From Leuctra nigra (taxonomy: Eukaryota > Arthropoda > Insecta > Plecoptera > Leuctridae), in assembly GCA_934045905.1 (NCBI GenBank), contig OW203768.1, positions 6,352,316-6,416,315 on the forward strand: a stretch of 64,000 bases of DNA. The letters are read 5' to 3'. The notes under the pieces were generated by a model. The model was not told where the DNA came from. It ran no database searches and saw nothing but the letters and a program-made list of their open reading frames with translations. This document shows, piece after piece, positions 11,555 to 24,666 of the stretch. Made by a program: the position numbers and the translations under genes. Each line of letters starts with the position of its first letter. Within the stretch, counting starts at the first letter, position 1.

Positions 11555-13208
11555 ATTGAAAGCGATTAGGAAATGTAATATCCGAGCTGGATCTCAAGCC
11601 ATTAGCAGCCTTGAAAACTTCTCGCGCATTCCCAGGAATTCCTGCACAACAGAGGAATTCCAATACGATTCGAATATTAGAATATTCAGAACTGTTCGAT
11701 ATGATGTTCATTGAAGTAATAACTTTCTAGTTAATGACCCCGTTGTGACCCCGTGGTCAAATATGGCCGCCAATGTGGTCATGAATGTCCAGGGCAGCTA
11801 TTCTGTAACTTTAAATATCCGGATTCAGCCGGAATCCGATTCAAGGCCATATGCATTAACATTGCATGAAATCGAATTCCATCAGAATTGGGAATTCGAA
11901 AGTTATAGAATAGGGGTTCCTCTTTCCAGAATGGAATTTCACAATGGCCTAAAATGAAGAATAAATATTGAACACACTAAAAAACATCGACGAGATGGTT
12001 TTAGTTTCTCTTCCCGCTTTTCCAGGAAATTATTACTTTTCCCCATTTTCCTCATTTTTCTCATGTAGCTCATTTGGGCTGGACATTTCAAAATGTGTGT
12101 AGGTATAAATGTATTTTTTTAAATAATTATTTAAGATTTAGAAACTTTCATAAAACATGCATTAAACTGAACCTATACATAAGTTTGAACACACCAAAAG
12201 TATTTATTGCTGTAAAATGTACAAACATTTTTCGGAGCTAAACGCCCCGTCCCAGACCCAGATCATTTTGGGGACCTTAAAGACTAATTTCGTTTGCGAC
12301 GTTCGCTTGTCAATACCTAAGTACTTCATCTTTAAAACATTTCTAGTGCATTCGAAAAGAGCTCTGATGTAATTCAGGAATCTCAATATTTCACAAACAT
12401 GATTCGCGAAGGTGTGACCCACATTTTAAGCATTCATAAATGCATAATTTGACGAAGGATCTCTGAAGACTTCAATGCTGCTAATCTATTCAGAAATATC
12501 TTAGTCATCGCGTACCTTTTCTTCAATATAAAAGTGCAATTCTAAATCCATGAAATTGAATTTTTTAACTCGCAAAGTGACAAGTTTCCATGAATTTCTG
12601 ATGAGTCAAGTCTCGTCAAGTTTGCAATTCGAAACTCTCTGGTGTGTATTTTGGGTCTGAGTCACGAAGGACTCTGCGAGTTCATGTCTTGGTTTTGTGG
12701 AAGTTTGTTAAACTGAGACGAGAAGTTTCGGACAAACTGACGTCGTTTCGATGAAATCAAGCAGAAAGTCACGAGTTTCTGCGCAGACTTCGAGGACCAG
12801 AAGATTCATTGATAATGTCGAAACAGAATGTAATATATAAGTGTCACCTTCTGCAATCAATTCTTGGCAAGCTCATTTTTGCGTTTCTCTTTATAGGCGA
12901 TTTTTTTTTCTCGTCAAGCTGAAATTTTCGCAAAAAACCATCAATTCAACAAATAAGTATTTGATTTCTGAACGTCGTCCTCTTATTGGCTGAAACGAGA
13001 AAATACGCAGGTCGTCCAACCAAGTTGAATGGTGGAAGCTCATTAAGGTGGACAAATATGTAATATTTAGATATTTCGGAAAGAACCGATAGATAGGTAT
13101 ATTTGTAATTTATTATGCTTATTTTAAAAATAGTTTTCAATATTGTTATAACGATTATGTACAAGTCCTTACTTAACTCTAGACAATTCTTAAAATATGA
13201 CAGTTATA
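11555..13208. other. Non-coding stretch without recognised genes
   Basis: No exon supported. 11800-11955 resembles 3500-3600 (dispersed repeat). The remainder is AT-rich single-copy-looking sequence. Confidence 0.4.
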
Positions 13209-13396
13209 AAGCTCAATTTACACGGAGCAACTTCTGTGCCACACTTCTTGATGGAAATTAGAACTTGTTCTAAATGATATAAAAGTTGAGTTCAAGTCAT
13301 GTGACAAGAAGTTTTTCGTGTAAACACAAAATTGTATGAAAAATAGGCATGTGACACAGAAGTTGTTCAAGAAATTGTACCGTGTAAATCAGGCTT
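13209..13396. mobile_element. Small MITE with terminal inverted repeats
   Basis: The left end 'aagctcaatttacacgg..caacttctgtg.cac' is mirrored at the right end by 'gtgacacagaagttg' and 'ccgtgtaaatcaggctt'. The 188-bp element has no coding capacity. A related terminus, 'cgtgtaaatcagcctt', occurs near 30187-30203. The target duplication could not be fixed. Confidence 0.6.
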
Positions 13397-15822
13397 AACA
13401 CCTTATTTCAAAATGAATGCAATTTTAAATACTACAGTACAATCTTAGCTAATGTTTATGGCATCATCAGTGAACTTTCCGCATGCACCGCACCTTGATC
13501 ACTTGCAAACTAATGGTCTAACTCGTATTCCACTCCAAGCAGACCAAAGTCTCACTCAACAACGCGTCAAACAAGCGTATTTGTCACGTGACAGAGAGAG
13601 CAATGACTGTGAGAGATGGAGATACCACAGGTCGATGTCGGGTCCTCAGCGGCCTCAAATAGGCGTTGTCAGGTGTAAATATGGACACATATGAACTAAA
13701 CATGCATTATGAATGACAGTCTGGCTTTATGATCATGTAGCTACACGTATCTGCCGATGCCTCGAATAAGACCAACTTAGCGAATTAGAACACGTGAAAC
13801 TAGAGTAATTTCACGAATTTACTGTATTAGTAGTGTTCAAATACTAAATTACGATACGGCTTTTCAATGCTCTGTTAAATTTAAAAAGTCAACAAACAAT
13901 GGCACTCCTAGACTGACGATTAAGTAACTGTTAAACTTAACAACTGATTTAACACAGCATGAAACCAGCCATAAGCAAATTATTCACACATTCTATGAAC
14001 TGTTAAAATCCAATCTTCCTTACTACACATTAGAAGTGGAAATATGTTTATAATGGAGACTGAATATCTTAGTAAGTCAACTCCGAAGTCCAGTAAACCT
14101 GGCTAAGTTTGAATGCAAAAACGTAGAAGTTATTGTATCTTAAAATCTGCTGAAATCACCACAATAAATGGAGCCTATTTCTGTAGATTATCTTCTTCTT
14201 TCAAATTGTATAAATTACGTTGCGTTTATTTATGTTAATTACGTTATGTTTACACGTTTTCAAATTTCATTCAGTAGCAAAATCAAATATTTTAAAATAT
14301 TTCTGTCAATATTGGAAAACATTTCGATTTCGTGATTGATTATTTTTCTAAAGAAAAGAGGCATAATTCTTGAAACGTCATTTAAAACACCATAAGTGTC
14401 AACCGAAGGATAAATCATACATTCCGTTGAGCCGAGTAACCCAATAATCACCTTTTGAAAAGTCGAACGGAATCATTTCGAGTGCGCAGAAACCGGAGAT
14501 GTCGTCTGCGTGTTCTGATGGGCCTAACACTCTCATAGATCATCCTAATCAATCACCCCCACGCAGAGGCGCCATGTAGGTGAGCCGTCATGTAGTGGAG
14601 GCGCCACAGCCATGTTGAACATAAGTCAAGCGCGGCCGGAAATTGATGCTGGTAGAAAACAGGAAGTGTGACGACATGAATTATTCAGCGATGTAAATGA
14701 CACCGAGAGTCGGAATGGAGCGTTTTGAAATTCGCGAGCGCTTTATTAAAATGTACTGTATCACAATTTCCTGACTTTTCATTGGAAGAGAAGGCTTTTC
14801 GGAATGAAGCAGGAGATTATGGAGTGGCGTTGTTCGATACTAGTTTTCTTCGTCAGAGCTTGAGGCTTTCCCAACGTCCGAATGTTGAGTCAAACAAGTT
14901 AGAAAATTACAAAAAAAAAACTTTAATATTCACCTAATTTTTTTAATTTCTTTTAAAAAAAGCTTAAGAAATTCAACCATACAAATCATCGAAATAAATA
15001 AACATGTTACAAAAGGTTACTATAATTTGATTTATGGCAATATACTGTCAGAATTAATATTATTTTATTTTGGATATCTAAACAGCAACAATATTCCACT
15101 CCACTTACCTACCCATGGCAAGTGGAAAATCATATCTAATATTGTTTATTCTATCTAATATTTGGAGAAAAGTGAACTTCCAAGCTTTCTGAAAGCATTT
15201 AAAAACTAATATAGTTTGACATTTAAATTATTATTTCGTCTCAACTGAAATGAAATCATGTCAGGAAAACATAAACGGTTGATAACAAATCTGACATGGA
15301 AACTGTCTGACAGCAGAACTGGAAAATGTCCCTAAAACAATATCATTATAATAACATGTTAGAAATCTTAGCTAATTTCCATATTGTTATGGATGGGATG
15401 TCTGAAGTGTATTTAATTGTACACAAATTTAACTCAGTAAATTATTAATAACCTAGATAAAAGGTATGTTCTATCACAAACTTTTCTTGATCCAGTCAAC
15501 ACAACAAAATTATCAAGCCATTTCATCTAGTTTGATGGAATTAAACGATATACCCAATAATTCGTAATTCAATTTTAATTCTAATTCCATAATTCATATT
15601 TGAACTAATACGATCAATCATAATCCCAGCTGTAATCCCCCCCATGACCCGTGGGCGGGGGGGGGGGGGGGGGGGGGGGGGTAATGCTTTGTGACACCTA
15701 TGCCGTTGACACAATGCCCAGCTTTGGAAATAATAGTCGAGCATACGCATGTAATTGATATCTCTCCGAGCATTATGTACGCATTTGCTGAGCCCGAGCA
15801 ATTAGTGACGTGAATGACCCTA
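13397..15822. other. Non-coding stretch; decayed MITE and G-run
   Basis: A decayed copy of the MITE seen at 17096-17213 lies near 13855-13975. A 25-G run lies at 15657-15681. No coding exon supported. The segment 14480-14720 is locally GC-richer but has no readable gene. Confidence 0.4.
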
Positions 15823-16207
15823 CAGGGGTCGGTAACTTGCGGCTCCTTGGTGGTTCTTGAATGGCTCTTTATAAATTATTTAAATACAGATCTGGAATCG
15901 AATAATCTAAAAATGCAAAAAAAACGCCCTGCGGGGCAACAATTGGAAGGATATTTGATTCAGTTTGTTCAATATAGTGTCCCAGAATCATTTTTAAATT
16001 GTTGAAATTCTAAAAAAAAGGACCTGCGTGGGGGGGGGGGGGGGGTGCAACAACTTGGGGGCTTTGTCAAAATATCAAAAGAAACTAGTTATTCAAATTA
16101 TTATTTTCGGTGTTATTTTTTATTGCCTCTACTGCGGCACCCATTATTATCTAATTATTACTTTTTTGGAAATTGGTGCCTTCACCAAAAAAGGTTGCCG
16201 ACCCCAG
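15823..16207. mobile_element. Probable non-autonomous hAT remnant
   Basis: The left end CAGGGGTCGGTAACTTGCGG and the right end AAGGTTGCCGACCCC are imperfect inverted repeats of the kind used by hAT elements (CAGGGGTCGGCAACC type). The right terminus reads CCCAG instead of CCCTG, and I see no matching 8-bp target duplication, so the right end may be decayed. A 16-G run sits inside (16030-16045). Confidence 0.5.
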
Positions 16208-17095
16208 CACTAGAATACATCTCAATAGGGTATTGGGTAATAGGCCTCACTACTTTGGTGGCAGAAGTTGGCATAAAGCCACTATATTGGTAGATTGACC
16301 AGTGTGAACCGGGCAGTAACAAAACACAAAATAGCAAAAGTGTCGTACTAAAGTAACACTCAGCTAAAATCCACAAACGAGAAAAAAATGCATATCAGCT
16401 GTTTCTAAGGATTGCGGCTGTATTGAAAATTGAAGCTCGCTTTCCCACATTCAATCACAATTTTTCTAGCGGAAAATTGCATAGAGAAGCAGAAAAACCG
16501 TTGGGATTGATTGCTGGTCGCCGCCCATTCGACTGTGACAAAGGCGTGGACTATTGCAATCATGGGGTGTGTAATTGACGTATGTTCCCTCATTAACGCT
16601 GGGTAGGATCCATGCAATTAGCCATGGCCGAACATTGGACCTCCGTGCAAATGCGAAGTCGTGAAATGAGGGGCATTTCACTGTGGTGTGACGAGTCTTT
16701 TGGTCAGGTGGAGGAGGTGAAGCGACCCTTGGTCAACATTGGGAGGGAAAACTGGAGCAATTAGCAATGTGGTAAACAGCTGGTGACCCGAGTTCAAATC
16801 CCATGATGAGAATAATGGGATATTCGGTGGGGGGGGGGGGGGGGGCATACAATGGGGCCATCAACCGGTATAACTCGGTTTATTTTTTTATTTGGTGATA
16901 AACTTTTCGAACATCAAGGGAATTTTGAAATGTATCATTTTCTAAATATCATTTTGAATGAATTATTATGACAGTGTATTTCTAGAAAAACTTCAAACCG
17001 TGTTTGAATCACAATCACGAATTACAATACCAATACTATTCCAATAAAACTTTTATACGTGGTCAAAATATTGAAATGGAATTAAGGGTCGGTTT
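16208..17095. other. Non-coding stretch
   Basis: No gene recognised. A 17-G run lies at 16829-16845. Confidence 0.4.
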
Positions 17096-17213
17096 TTGAA
17101 TACTCTGCTCAGCCAGTTTAAAACGGTCATTCAAGAAACATAATTGGTTGTTGCCATGGCAACCTAGTCCTAATTAACTGTTTAAGATTAAGCCGAGTAT
17201 TGAAAACTGGCCC
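17096..17213. mobile_element. 118-bp MITE, best copy of a family of at least five
   Basis: The left end GGGTCGGTTTTTGAATACTC and the right end GAGTATTGAAAACTGGCCC are inverted repeats. The middle has the palindrome GTTGCCATGGCAAC and the words 'ttaggactA/G' and 'aatgaccgttt' or their complements. Other copies lie near 2405-2510, 13855-13975, 38639-38852 (two in tandem) and 43206-43345. Confidence 0.7.
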
Positions 17214-20200
17214 TCAGGAAAATATAAATGTTCTATAGTACCATAAGTGTAGTACCTATTCATTTGTACAAATATATAGAACAATATGTGGTCAAATTTA
17301 AATGCCATCTTCAGAAATCACTAAAACATTATATTTAGTCACATTTTTTATTTTATTTTGAAGTTGTATTAATAAATAGTGAATGCAAAACAAATGACTA
17401 TACATCATTACTTTTAATGAGATGTTATTTAAAGTCGTTCAATGTCATATCGTCACCACTTTATACGACGTTGAAACCGAGCTGTCAGAATTGTCAGCCG
17501 TGATTATTTTCACAACACTCCAGGCTAGTCGCTTCGTCCCGCCGTGTTTTAATATTTATAGATTCATTCTTGATGTGTGTATTAAATGTATGCTTCGTCC
17601 GAAGAGCACTCGCCAGTACTCGGCCAACATTCAATAGAACAGCGTCGCAGATCTACTTTTGTGCAAACATAATTGAGCCAATCGCACTAATCGTTCTCAT
17701 TCAGAATGATTTTACTTGAATTATATTTCTCTTGTTGTTTGGGAATTTATATTTGTTTAGGAAAACTAAGCAAATTCGTATTAAAATTAAACTTACCTAA
17801 CAATTACATAGCATTTACTTAAATTACATAACTTTGGAGTCTGAAGGAATGGCCAGAAACAGCAAGAGCTTTCTAAGTGGCACTTCACCTCAATTAGTTT
17901 GTCTTGCATCTAATGTTTTTATCTTATTGTTCTTATTTATAATTTACTATTATTTAATCATAAACATATTTGCCACCGTAATTGTGTAATAATTACCTAC
18001 TATGCAAATAAATACATTTGAATCTTGAATCTTGAATCTTCCCACCTTCCATTATAACCAACCTATACTTATTCATATCACAATAATTCCCGCGACGCCA
18101 TTAACCAAGCTGCAGAACAGTGCTACGTTAATCGCCACTAAAGTCTAACGGGGATACGAACCTGGGCGTTTGTGCTTCACAAAGCTCAACCCAACCTGTT
18201 TAACATGCCCATTGGAACGTAATAAAAGCACATCATGCCTTTGATCATCTCATTACTACCAACCTGCTGGCAATGCTTTGCACTAGTAATACATACAACT
18301 AGAAACTTTGAAACAATTCAAAAATAAATAAAGTATACCAGTGAACCATCTCTAATAGCATAAATAACAGTTAATTAATTTTATATGCGCCATTGTGTAT
18401 TCAAGTGTTCATATACATTGATGAAAATTTTGTTTTTCGTACAAATGTTAACTGGTTGTTTGGATAAGTTTGTTTCGTGTTTGTTTGAGTGGAAATGTTG
18501 GTAGAACTGTGTGGGATGTTTCATATTTCCTTTCTCTTCCAACGTATCTCGATATTCAGTGAATGTATACACATTATAGATCGGCACGTGGCTTTTGACA
18601 TCAAATATCTGGAGGTATTTGGGAGGCCCATGGAAAGCGATAAAATCAAGTAGTTGCCGTCCAACCCAATGTACTGACGCAACACTCTTTGACAAGCCTG
18701 TGTTTTATCTTCCTATGTAAATAAATGTAGTGTATGTACTTGAGTTGAACATTTATCTGATCTATCTGGTTTTATTTACTTATGGTAAATTATGTCAACA
18801 AAATTACCATTTTGTACATGCCACCAAGTTTAAAAGTCCCGGTGGAAAATTTAAATTTTGCAGGTTGTTGAGGGCATCATTTTAATTAAATACACTTTAT
18901 TATCTTCATAATAACCACTAACCAGTCATCGGTTATTGACATTTTAAGGTTACTTTTAAAGTTGATATCAGTATTTACAATGTTGCGAATATGCCTGGAG
19001 TCCATAAATCGGGAACTCTTATACACCCTATTATACAAGCCCAAAAAAACTCTCAATTATTAACTCGTTATAGAAAGCGGTTTTTCTGGAAATTAGTTTA
19101 TTGTAATTCATGTAAATGGAACACAAACGAATGAATAATATGCAGCTTCTGACAAATCGGATACAGAGTTTGAAAACATTCAAATATGATGCATTCTTTA
19201 TAAAAACAGATTGAAATCTGAAAACATTTCTTCGGTTATTCCATCAGGTTTTTTTCAGCTAAATCTATACTCAATATATTCTAAAGCCATACAAAATCCA
19301 GCCATTGCAATCAAGATAAACAGATGAAGGGAATTCGGAATGTTTTATTACACAAAGAACATTTCTTTTGTGTCCGTAGAGCAATATTATAACGAGTGGA
19401 ACGGGGGAAACAAAATGGCGCTCGCGCAACCATCTTGTCGACGTTGTAAAAAACGAGTCTTGACAACTTGTCAATTTGTGTTCGACAAGAAAAGAACCAA
19501 GGAGGATTAGCAAAACGTTGAGTAGACGAGCAGTGAGTGGGAATAAAAGCGGAAGGGACGAGATGATAATTGTGAAAGACGTGGAACAACGTTCCAGATT
19601 TTCATCTAAGTGAAATCAGTTTGAGTAGCACAAAGTGAAATGATATTTTTTTAATAGTGAATAAAATAAACATTCTCAATTCCCGATGAAAATTATCAAA
19701 GTTTCATTGAAACGAATCATTTACAATTTCCATTCGTTTATTTGATTTGAGGCTACTTCTTCATAATTGTAGATTATTTTGAAATTTAAGATTTATCTTG
19801 CATGAAATATCCTTATAAATCTATTGAAAAGAATGTAGACATAATGTGTGATGTATTTATTTCACACGTTTTCAAAGCACATATTTTTAATTAGGTTATG
19901 AATCAATCAGATTGAACTTGAAAGAGGACCTGTGTAGTACCAGCACGTATTTGCAGTTGTACATACAAGTTCGGACAAACGTGACAAGTATAGCGAAAAT
20001 TAGAAATTACCATATTTGAAAAATGTTAAATGTGTATCATATTTTACGAACGTAAAATGTAACAATCTTGTAATGTACGTGGCCTCCTTTCCAATACGTT
20101 ATGGAACAACATCTGCCTCAGATCTACTTCTAGTCATAGGGTGAAACATAAATATATTTCAAATAACATGCTCGCCGTAAACTCACCCGTTCACCAGCTA

Positions 20201-20653
20201 GGTTATTCCAGAAGGGATAGAAATGTAGTGGAACTAATAATAGTAATTTTCATGCTGAGAACTGTTGTTAGAACTCGGCTCGTTCAAAGTTAGACTTGGA
20301 ATTGAGAAGTTATACTTAAAACCAGCCGTTTGAGTCTATTACAGGGCTCTATGATTTTATACGCGCGCAACAGGCTGGCCATCTCTGCAATAATATTGCT
20401 CGAGTGCCGACTCAAATGGAAATAAATATTGCAAGGACTCGCCATGAGTCGAAGAGAGAATGTCAAATGGAGAACAGAGGAGAAAGAAATTGAGTAACAT
20501 TCATACTCGGAGAGAAACATATATCTAAGAGGATGTTTTCTTATACATGATTATTTATTTGAATAAGGAAATATTAAATTTGGATGACAAATAACCGTCA
20601 ACAATCCACGACTTTTAATAACAGGTTATATAAATTGTTTCTTGTAAAGATAA
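17214..20653. other. Non-coding stretch with a LINE-like tail
   Basis: Apart from the tail at 17930-18040, no element or gene was recognised. A 104-codon minus-strand ORF at 18381-18695 is open but matches nothing I know. Confidence 0.4.
17930..18040 (+). mobile_element. 3' tail of a truncated non-LTR retrotransposon
   Basis: AT-rich sequence ending in 'aataaatacat' followed by three copies of TTGAATC (18018-18038). Short tandem tails of this type end many insect non-LTR elements. The coding part is absent, as expected for 5' truncation. The left boundary is a guess. Confidence 0.4.
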
Positions 20654-21048
20654 CCCCAAAAAAAACACTCCGTGTAAAAATACCAGCCAAGTCTCTTCAA
20701 CTATAAAAAAATAGAAGAAATCTAAAAATTCAGCACTGAAAAGTAGTGATATCAAAAAATGAGCCAAGTCAAAACTTAATTTTAAAAACCAAAATATACT
20801 TGGCGCATCGTGCATATAAATAGTATAGAAGCATATGCCAAAAATCAAATGTACCTAAATATATATAATATACCTATAATGCCCTTAAAAATGATGCGCC
20901 AAGTATATTTCGGTTCTTAAAATTAAGTTTTGACTTGGCTCATTTTTTGATATCACTACTTTTCAGTGCTGAATTTTTAGATTTCTTCTATTTTTTTATA
21001 GTTGAATAGACTTGGCTGGTATTTTTACACGGAGTGTTTTTTATGGGG
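20654..21048. repeat. Foldback within composite copy 2
   Basis: The arms 20654-20808 and 20893-21048 are near-perfect reverse complements around an 84-nt loop. They keep the CTTGGC words in the same positions as the foldback at 8598-9878 (AGCCAAGTC twice, then CTTGGCGCATCG at 20799-20810), although the sequence between the words has changed. Confidence 0.85.
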
Positions 21049-21977
21049 ATATCACTTATTTTTTTAGTTTATTTACACAACTTGTAACACACATCGGAGC
21101 AACAATGACTAAATACTTTTAAAAAATACGCCATTACCGAATTGGTTAATACGAAAAATTGTGTTTGGTGCTCAATATACCTAACTTAAAGTGATATTCA
21201 ATGAAGAACTGCGAAAGCTTCGTTCCAATCAGTCCAGCCGTTTTCGAGATATGGTATTACTTCCGGTTTTCAAAATGGCGACTGAAATTACTGCCACCTA
21301 GAATTTATTTCTATAAATGTTATGTATCCTTCTGAATACGTAGTTATTGTAGTAAGAGGTCATTAAAATCTAGTTCTTCATTTTCATGACGTCATTTCCG
21401 GTTTCGGTAATAGTACATCTCTACTTTAACTATTGATATTCCATATAGATAACCGTCTGAATCATTTGGCGCTGGTTTAATTCCTAACGGTCTAGCCGTT
21501 TTAGAGATATGACGTCACTTCCGGTTTCAAAATGGCGAATTCCTGTTGGTTTTATAAAAAGGCACCTCAGACGCCAAAAGTGCACATGTGGTGAAAATTT
21601 CAGATCGATCGGCTCAGCCGTTTAGGCTGTGGCGGTGATTGCGGTGTTTCCTGATATCATCATCATCATCATCAGATCAAGATTGGTTTTAAAAGGGGTG
21701 TAATTTCACGTTTTTCACGGCCCTCTAGCTCGCAAACGGCATAACATATTGTTCCCCAATTTGGTATATGTAGTGGGGTGGGCCATAGCTCGAAATTAAG
21801 ATATATCGCAACAATGTGAGATTTTCCAATTTTAAGATCCAGTAGGCCGAAAATGCCATGTTGTTGCTTACAGTAAAAGTGGTTGGTCTGCTCCTCAGTT
21901 TATTATGCATTTACGGTATGTTGAGTGAGTGTGAGTGTACGGTACGACTTGGCTGGGTGGAGCGACCGCTCCACTAG
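20654..21977 (+). mobile_element. Composite Helentron/HINE-like element, copy 2
   Basis: Same order of parts as 8598-11554, but without the 118-bp tandem expansion. A 395-bp foldback (20654-21048, arms about 155 bp) is followed by the 'atatcactt' block, TGACGTCATTTCCGG at 21387, TGACGTCACTTCCGG at 21510 with 'caaaATGGCG' after it, the 'cagacgccaaaagtgcaca' block, an ATC microsatellite, and the end hairpin AGCGACCGCT with CTAG at 21974-21977. The upstream flanks of the two copies are unrelated, which fixes the left boundary. Confidence 0.62.
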
Positions 21978-23745
21978 ATATTATGAAACATTGACATAGC
22001 CTGTAGTCGTGGGTGGTAAAGAAATATTTACTTTTGAAAAAGTTATGATCAAAAGTGAACAGTTTCTCGTCCCCCAGTTGAACAAATTAGACGTCGGCTG
22101 AACTCGTAAGGTAAACACTGTAGACAATAACACCTATAAATATCACCTATAAGTCGACTCATTCAAATTATCAAATAATAAACGTAACTGTTTTTTTGCG
22201 TTCACCTAAGAAAATGTCCTACGTTTTACAATATTGCATTGCCTTCTTCATAATTTGAATGGATCAAATGACAATTGTTTACCTTCGAGTGCAGACGATG
22301 TCTAATTTGTTATTGAACAGAAAACATAATGTGAATGATCGTCTTACCTTCAAAATAACACAAAGGAACTCGGAAAAGCCACCAACGACGTTCAACAAGC
22401 TTCGGCAGGTACACACGAAATAACAACCCCGAAATAAAAACAAACTATCTGCTCGACAGGAGAGAGTAAACTGAACAGAAAGTAAATATAACGCAAGGAA
22501 AATTACTTTCAAACGATGACTAATAGAATACAATCAACAAAACTAATACAACACTCTCAAAGCATGTATCACCTATAAAACACACCGCGCATATAAAAAT
22601 AACGACGAGTTTTTAAAAGTTGTTCGATTTCCCTCGTCTTTAAACGACCTACATGTATCATGTGACCGAAACCCCATCTGTCCCAGCGATCTTCTCATCT
22701 TGTTCAATGTATTCGGACTGTTTTATCGATCGAGACGAAGGCGTGTGTTCGTTAGTTGCTAATTGGATTGCAAGAGCGCGATGTATCTCTATACAGTGTT
22801 ATTCGAGTTCCATGTTACATGTGTGTGTGTGTGTGTTTTTAATCACATGGAGTGTCGCCTATTCATTGATTTTTTTCTGCGGAAAATACACAGACGAATT
22901 GCAGAATCTACTTTCATATCCGAGGAATGAATAACCAAGGTAATAATACTTGTGTAGGAAGAAAAACTAGAATGTAAACTGAGGAAAACTATGTGTAACG
23001 CGTTGAATATCGTGTCTTCGGGTTGTGTGCGAATTTATATGAGTGTAAAAGTTGCTGCGCTATTATAAGCCCTGGTAATAGCAAGGAAGAAAATCCAACA
23101 AAATGCTTCAAATGAGTAAGTTAAAAACAGTTTCTTTCAGTATTCCTAAGTTAGGTTTTACGGGTATATTATTTAATTTACTATAAGTTAACTCCCTACA
23201 GAATATTCGAGTCAGAAATGAGAAAATTAAATAAAATCATTCTAAATTTCCATAGAATTATTTTCATAACTAATATCCGGGTTTGAAATTAGGTTTAAAT
23301 TGAATTTGTATTCTAATGTCGGTATTACAAACCACCGCCGCCTGTAATTTCACAATTTGCACAGAATTAAAGCGCGGAGGCAAGCTGAAATCCGGCGTGG
23401 GGAGGGGGGGGGGGGGAGAGGACCGCCCCTGCAGTTGGCATCAACATTAAACACACTACAATGCAGCAGGTTGATGTGCAATGCAGAACCAGGAATATTG
23501 CTAACGAGCTCGTTGAGATGAGATTGTTAAGTGAGGTTATGTCCATCAATTTCACTGGGAATGCGTGTCAGTGCGTTAATACGCATTGATAACATTATAT
23601 TCCATTTATGTTTTGAATAGCCATGCTGCGCGGCCAGAAATGGGTTGAATGATCAAATTCGACTATGATGTAGAATATTGTTCTCATAGTTGTTTGACCC
23701 CTATGGATATTACGTTATAAGGGTGATTTTCTAGCAAATTAGTAT
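21978..23745. other. Non-coding stretch
   Basis: No gene recognised. It has a short GT microsatellite near 22820-22835 and a G-run near 23402-23416. ORFs near 22279 and 22653 overlap on opposite strands and have no domain signature. Confidence 0.4.
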
Positions 23746-24666
23746 AATTGAGCGAGCGTAGCGAGCGTCACCACGGTACTCATATGGCACTTTCTCTGTG
23801 TGTTTCTTTTGTTTGTATTTTTTTTTGTGGTCACACCCCAGGTCAAACCGCTCAAGCAATCAATCTGAAATTTTGTACACATACTAACGTACTCTATGCG
23901 GTCCCTGGGATCGTTTTTGAACGGGATCCCGTGATTGGTTCAAATTTAAAAAAAATTATCTTTCGATTGGTTTGTTTTATCAATTTGAAATTTTGACAAG
24001 TCATTACCACTAACATTTTACCCAATCATACAAAGTTTCAGCCAAATCCTCCTATTGGTTAAAATTTAAAAAAATCTTTCATATGTTTTTTGAAATTTAA
24101 ACTAGAACCGTACGACCGATCAACTTAAAACTTTGCATGGTCATTGGGACCAACATAATCTGTATTTTTGACAATTTTCAGACTTATCTGTGTTTAAATC
24201 CAAAAGTTATTGACATTTTACGGACATTTTGCGTGTTTGCTGTGAAATTTCTCGAAAATGTTGATCACGGCTTCTTCGACTCTTTATAGTTCCAAGGTAG
24301 TTAGAGCAGAAACTTTCAAACGTATGAAACTGATATGACCGTTCAACAGATCGTCTAATATTGTGTAAGTACACACACTTTTATCATATGAGTGGTCCCA
24401 GGTATATTTGTTTAAATATATCCTATGATTTTTGAATTTTAACAAGGAACATTTTTATCATAAAGGTTCAATCGATCAACTTAAAACTTTGCATGGCTAT
24501 TGGGACTAATACTTTAGGAATATTTGGAGATTTTTATACCTACAAGTCTGACGAATTTCAAGAATTATTGGCTTTTAATGATATTTTCGATCGACATATT
24601 TTCGGTTCGAGGTGTTGCGCGTGTCCGTGCTCGCTCATCAACGCGTTACTCAGAGCGTTTTCCTAG
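23746..24666 (+). repeat. Dispersed repeat family R1, copy 2 (longest)
   Basis: It begins near GAGCGAGCGTAGCGAGCG and 'cacggtactca', and ends ACGCGTTACTCAGAGCG then TTTTCCTAG, followed by T. The block 'gatcaacttaaaactttgcatgg' occurs twice (near 24118 and 24475), so about 360 bp were duplicated internally. No protein-coding capacity. Confidence 0.65.

Noticed and set aside
15657..15681. Runs of G (also 16030-16045 and 16829-16845)
   Set aside because: Homopolymer runs are common and prone to sequencing error; no link to a feature beyond lying in or near decayed repeats.
18381..18695. 104-codon minus-strand ORF
   Set aside because: Open but without recognised domain, splice context or relatives; not reported as a gene.
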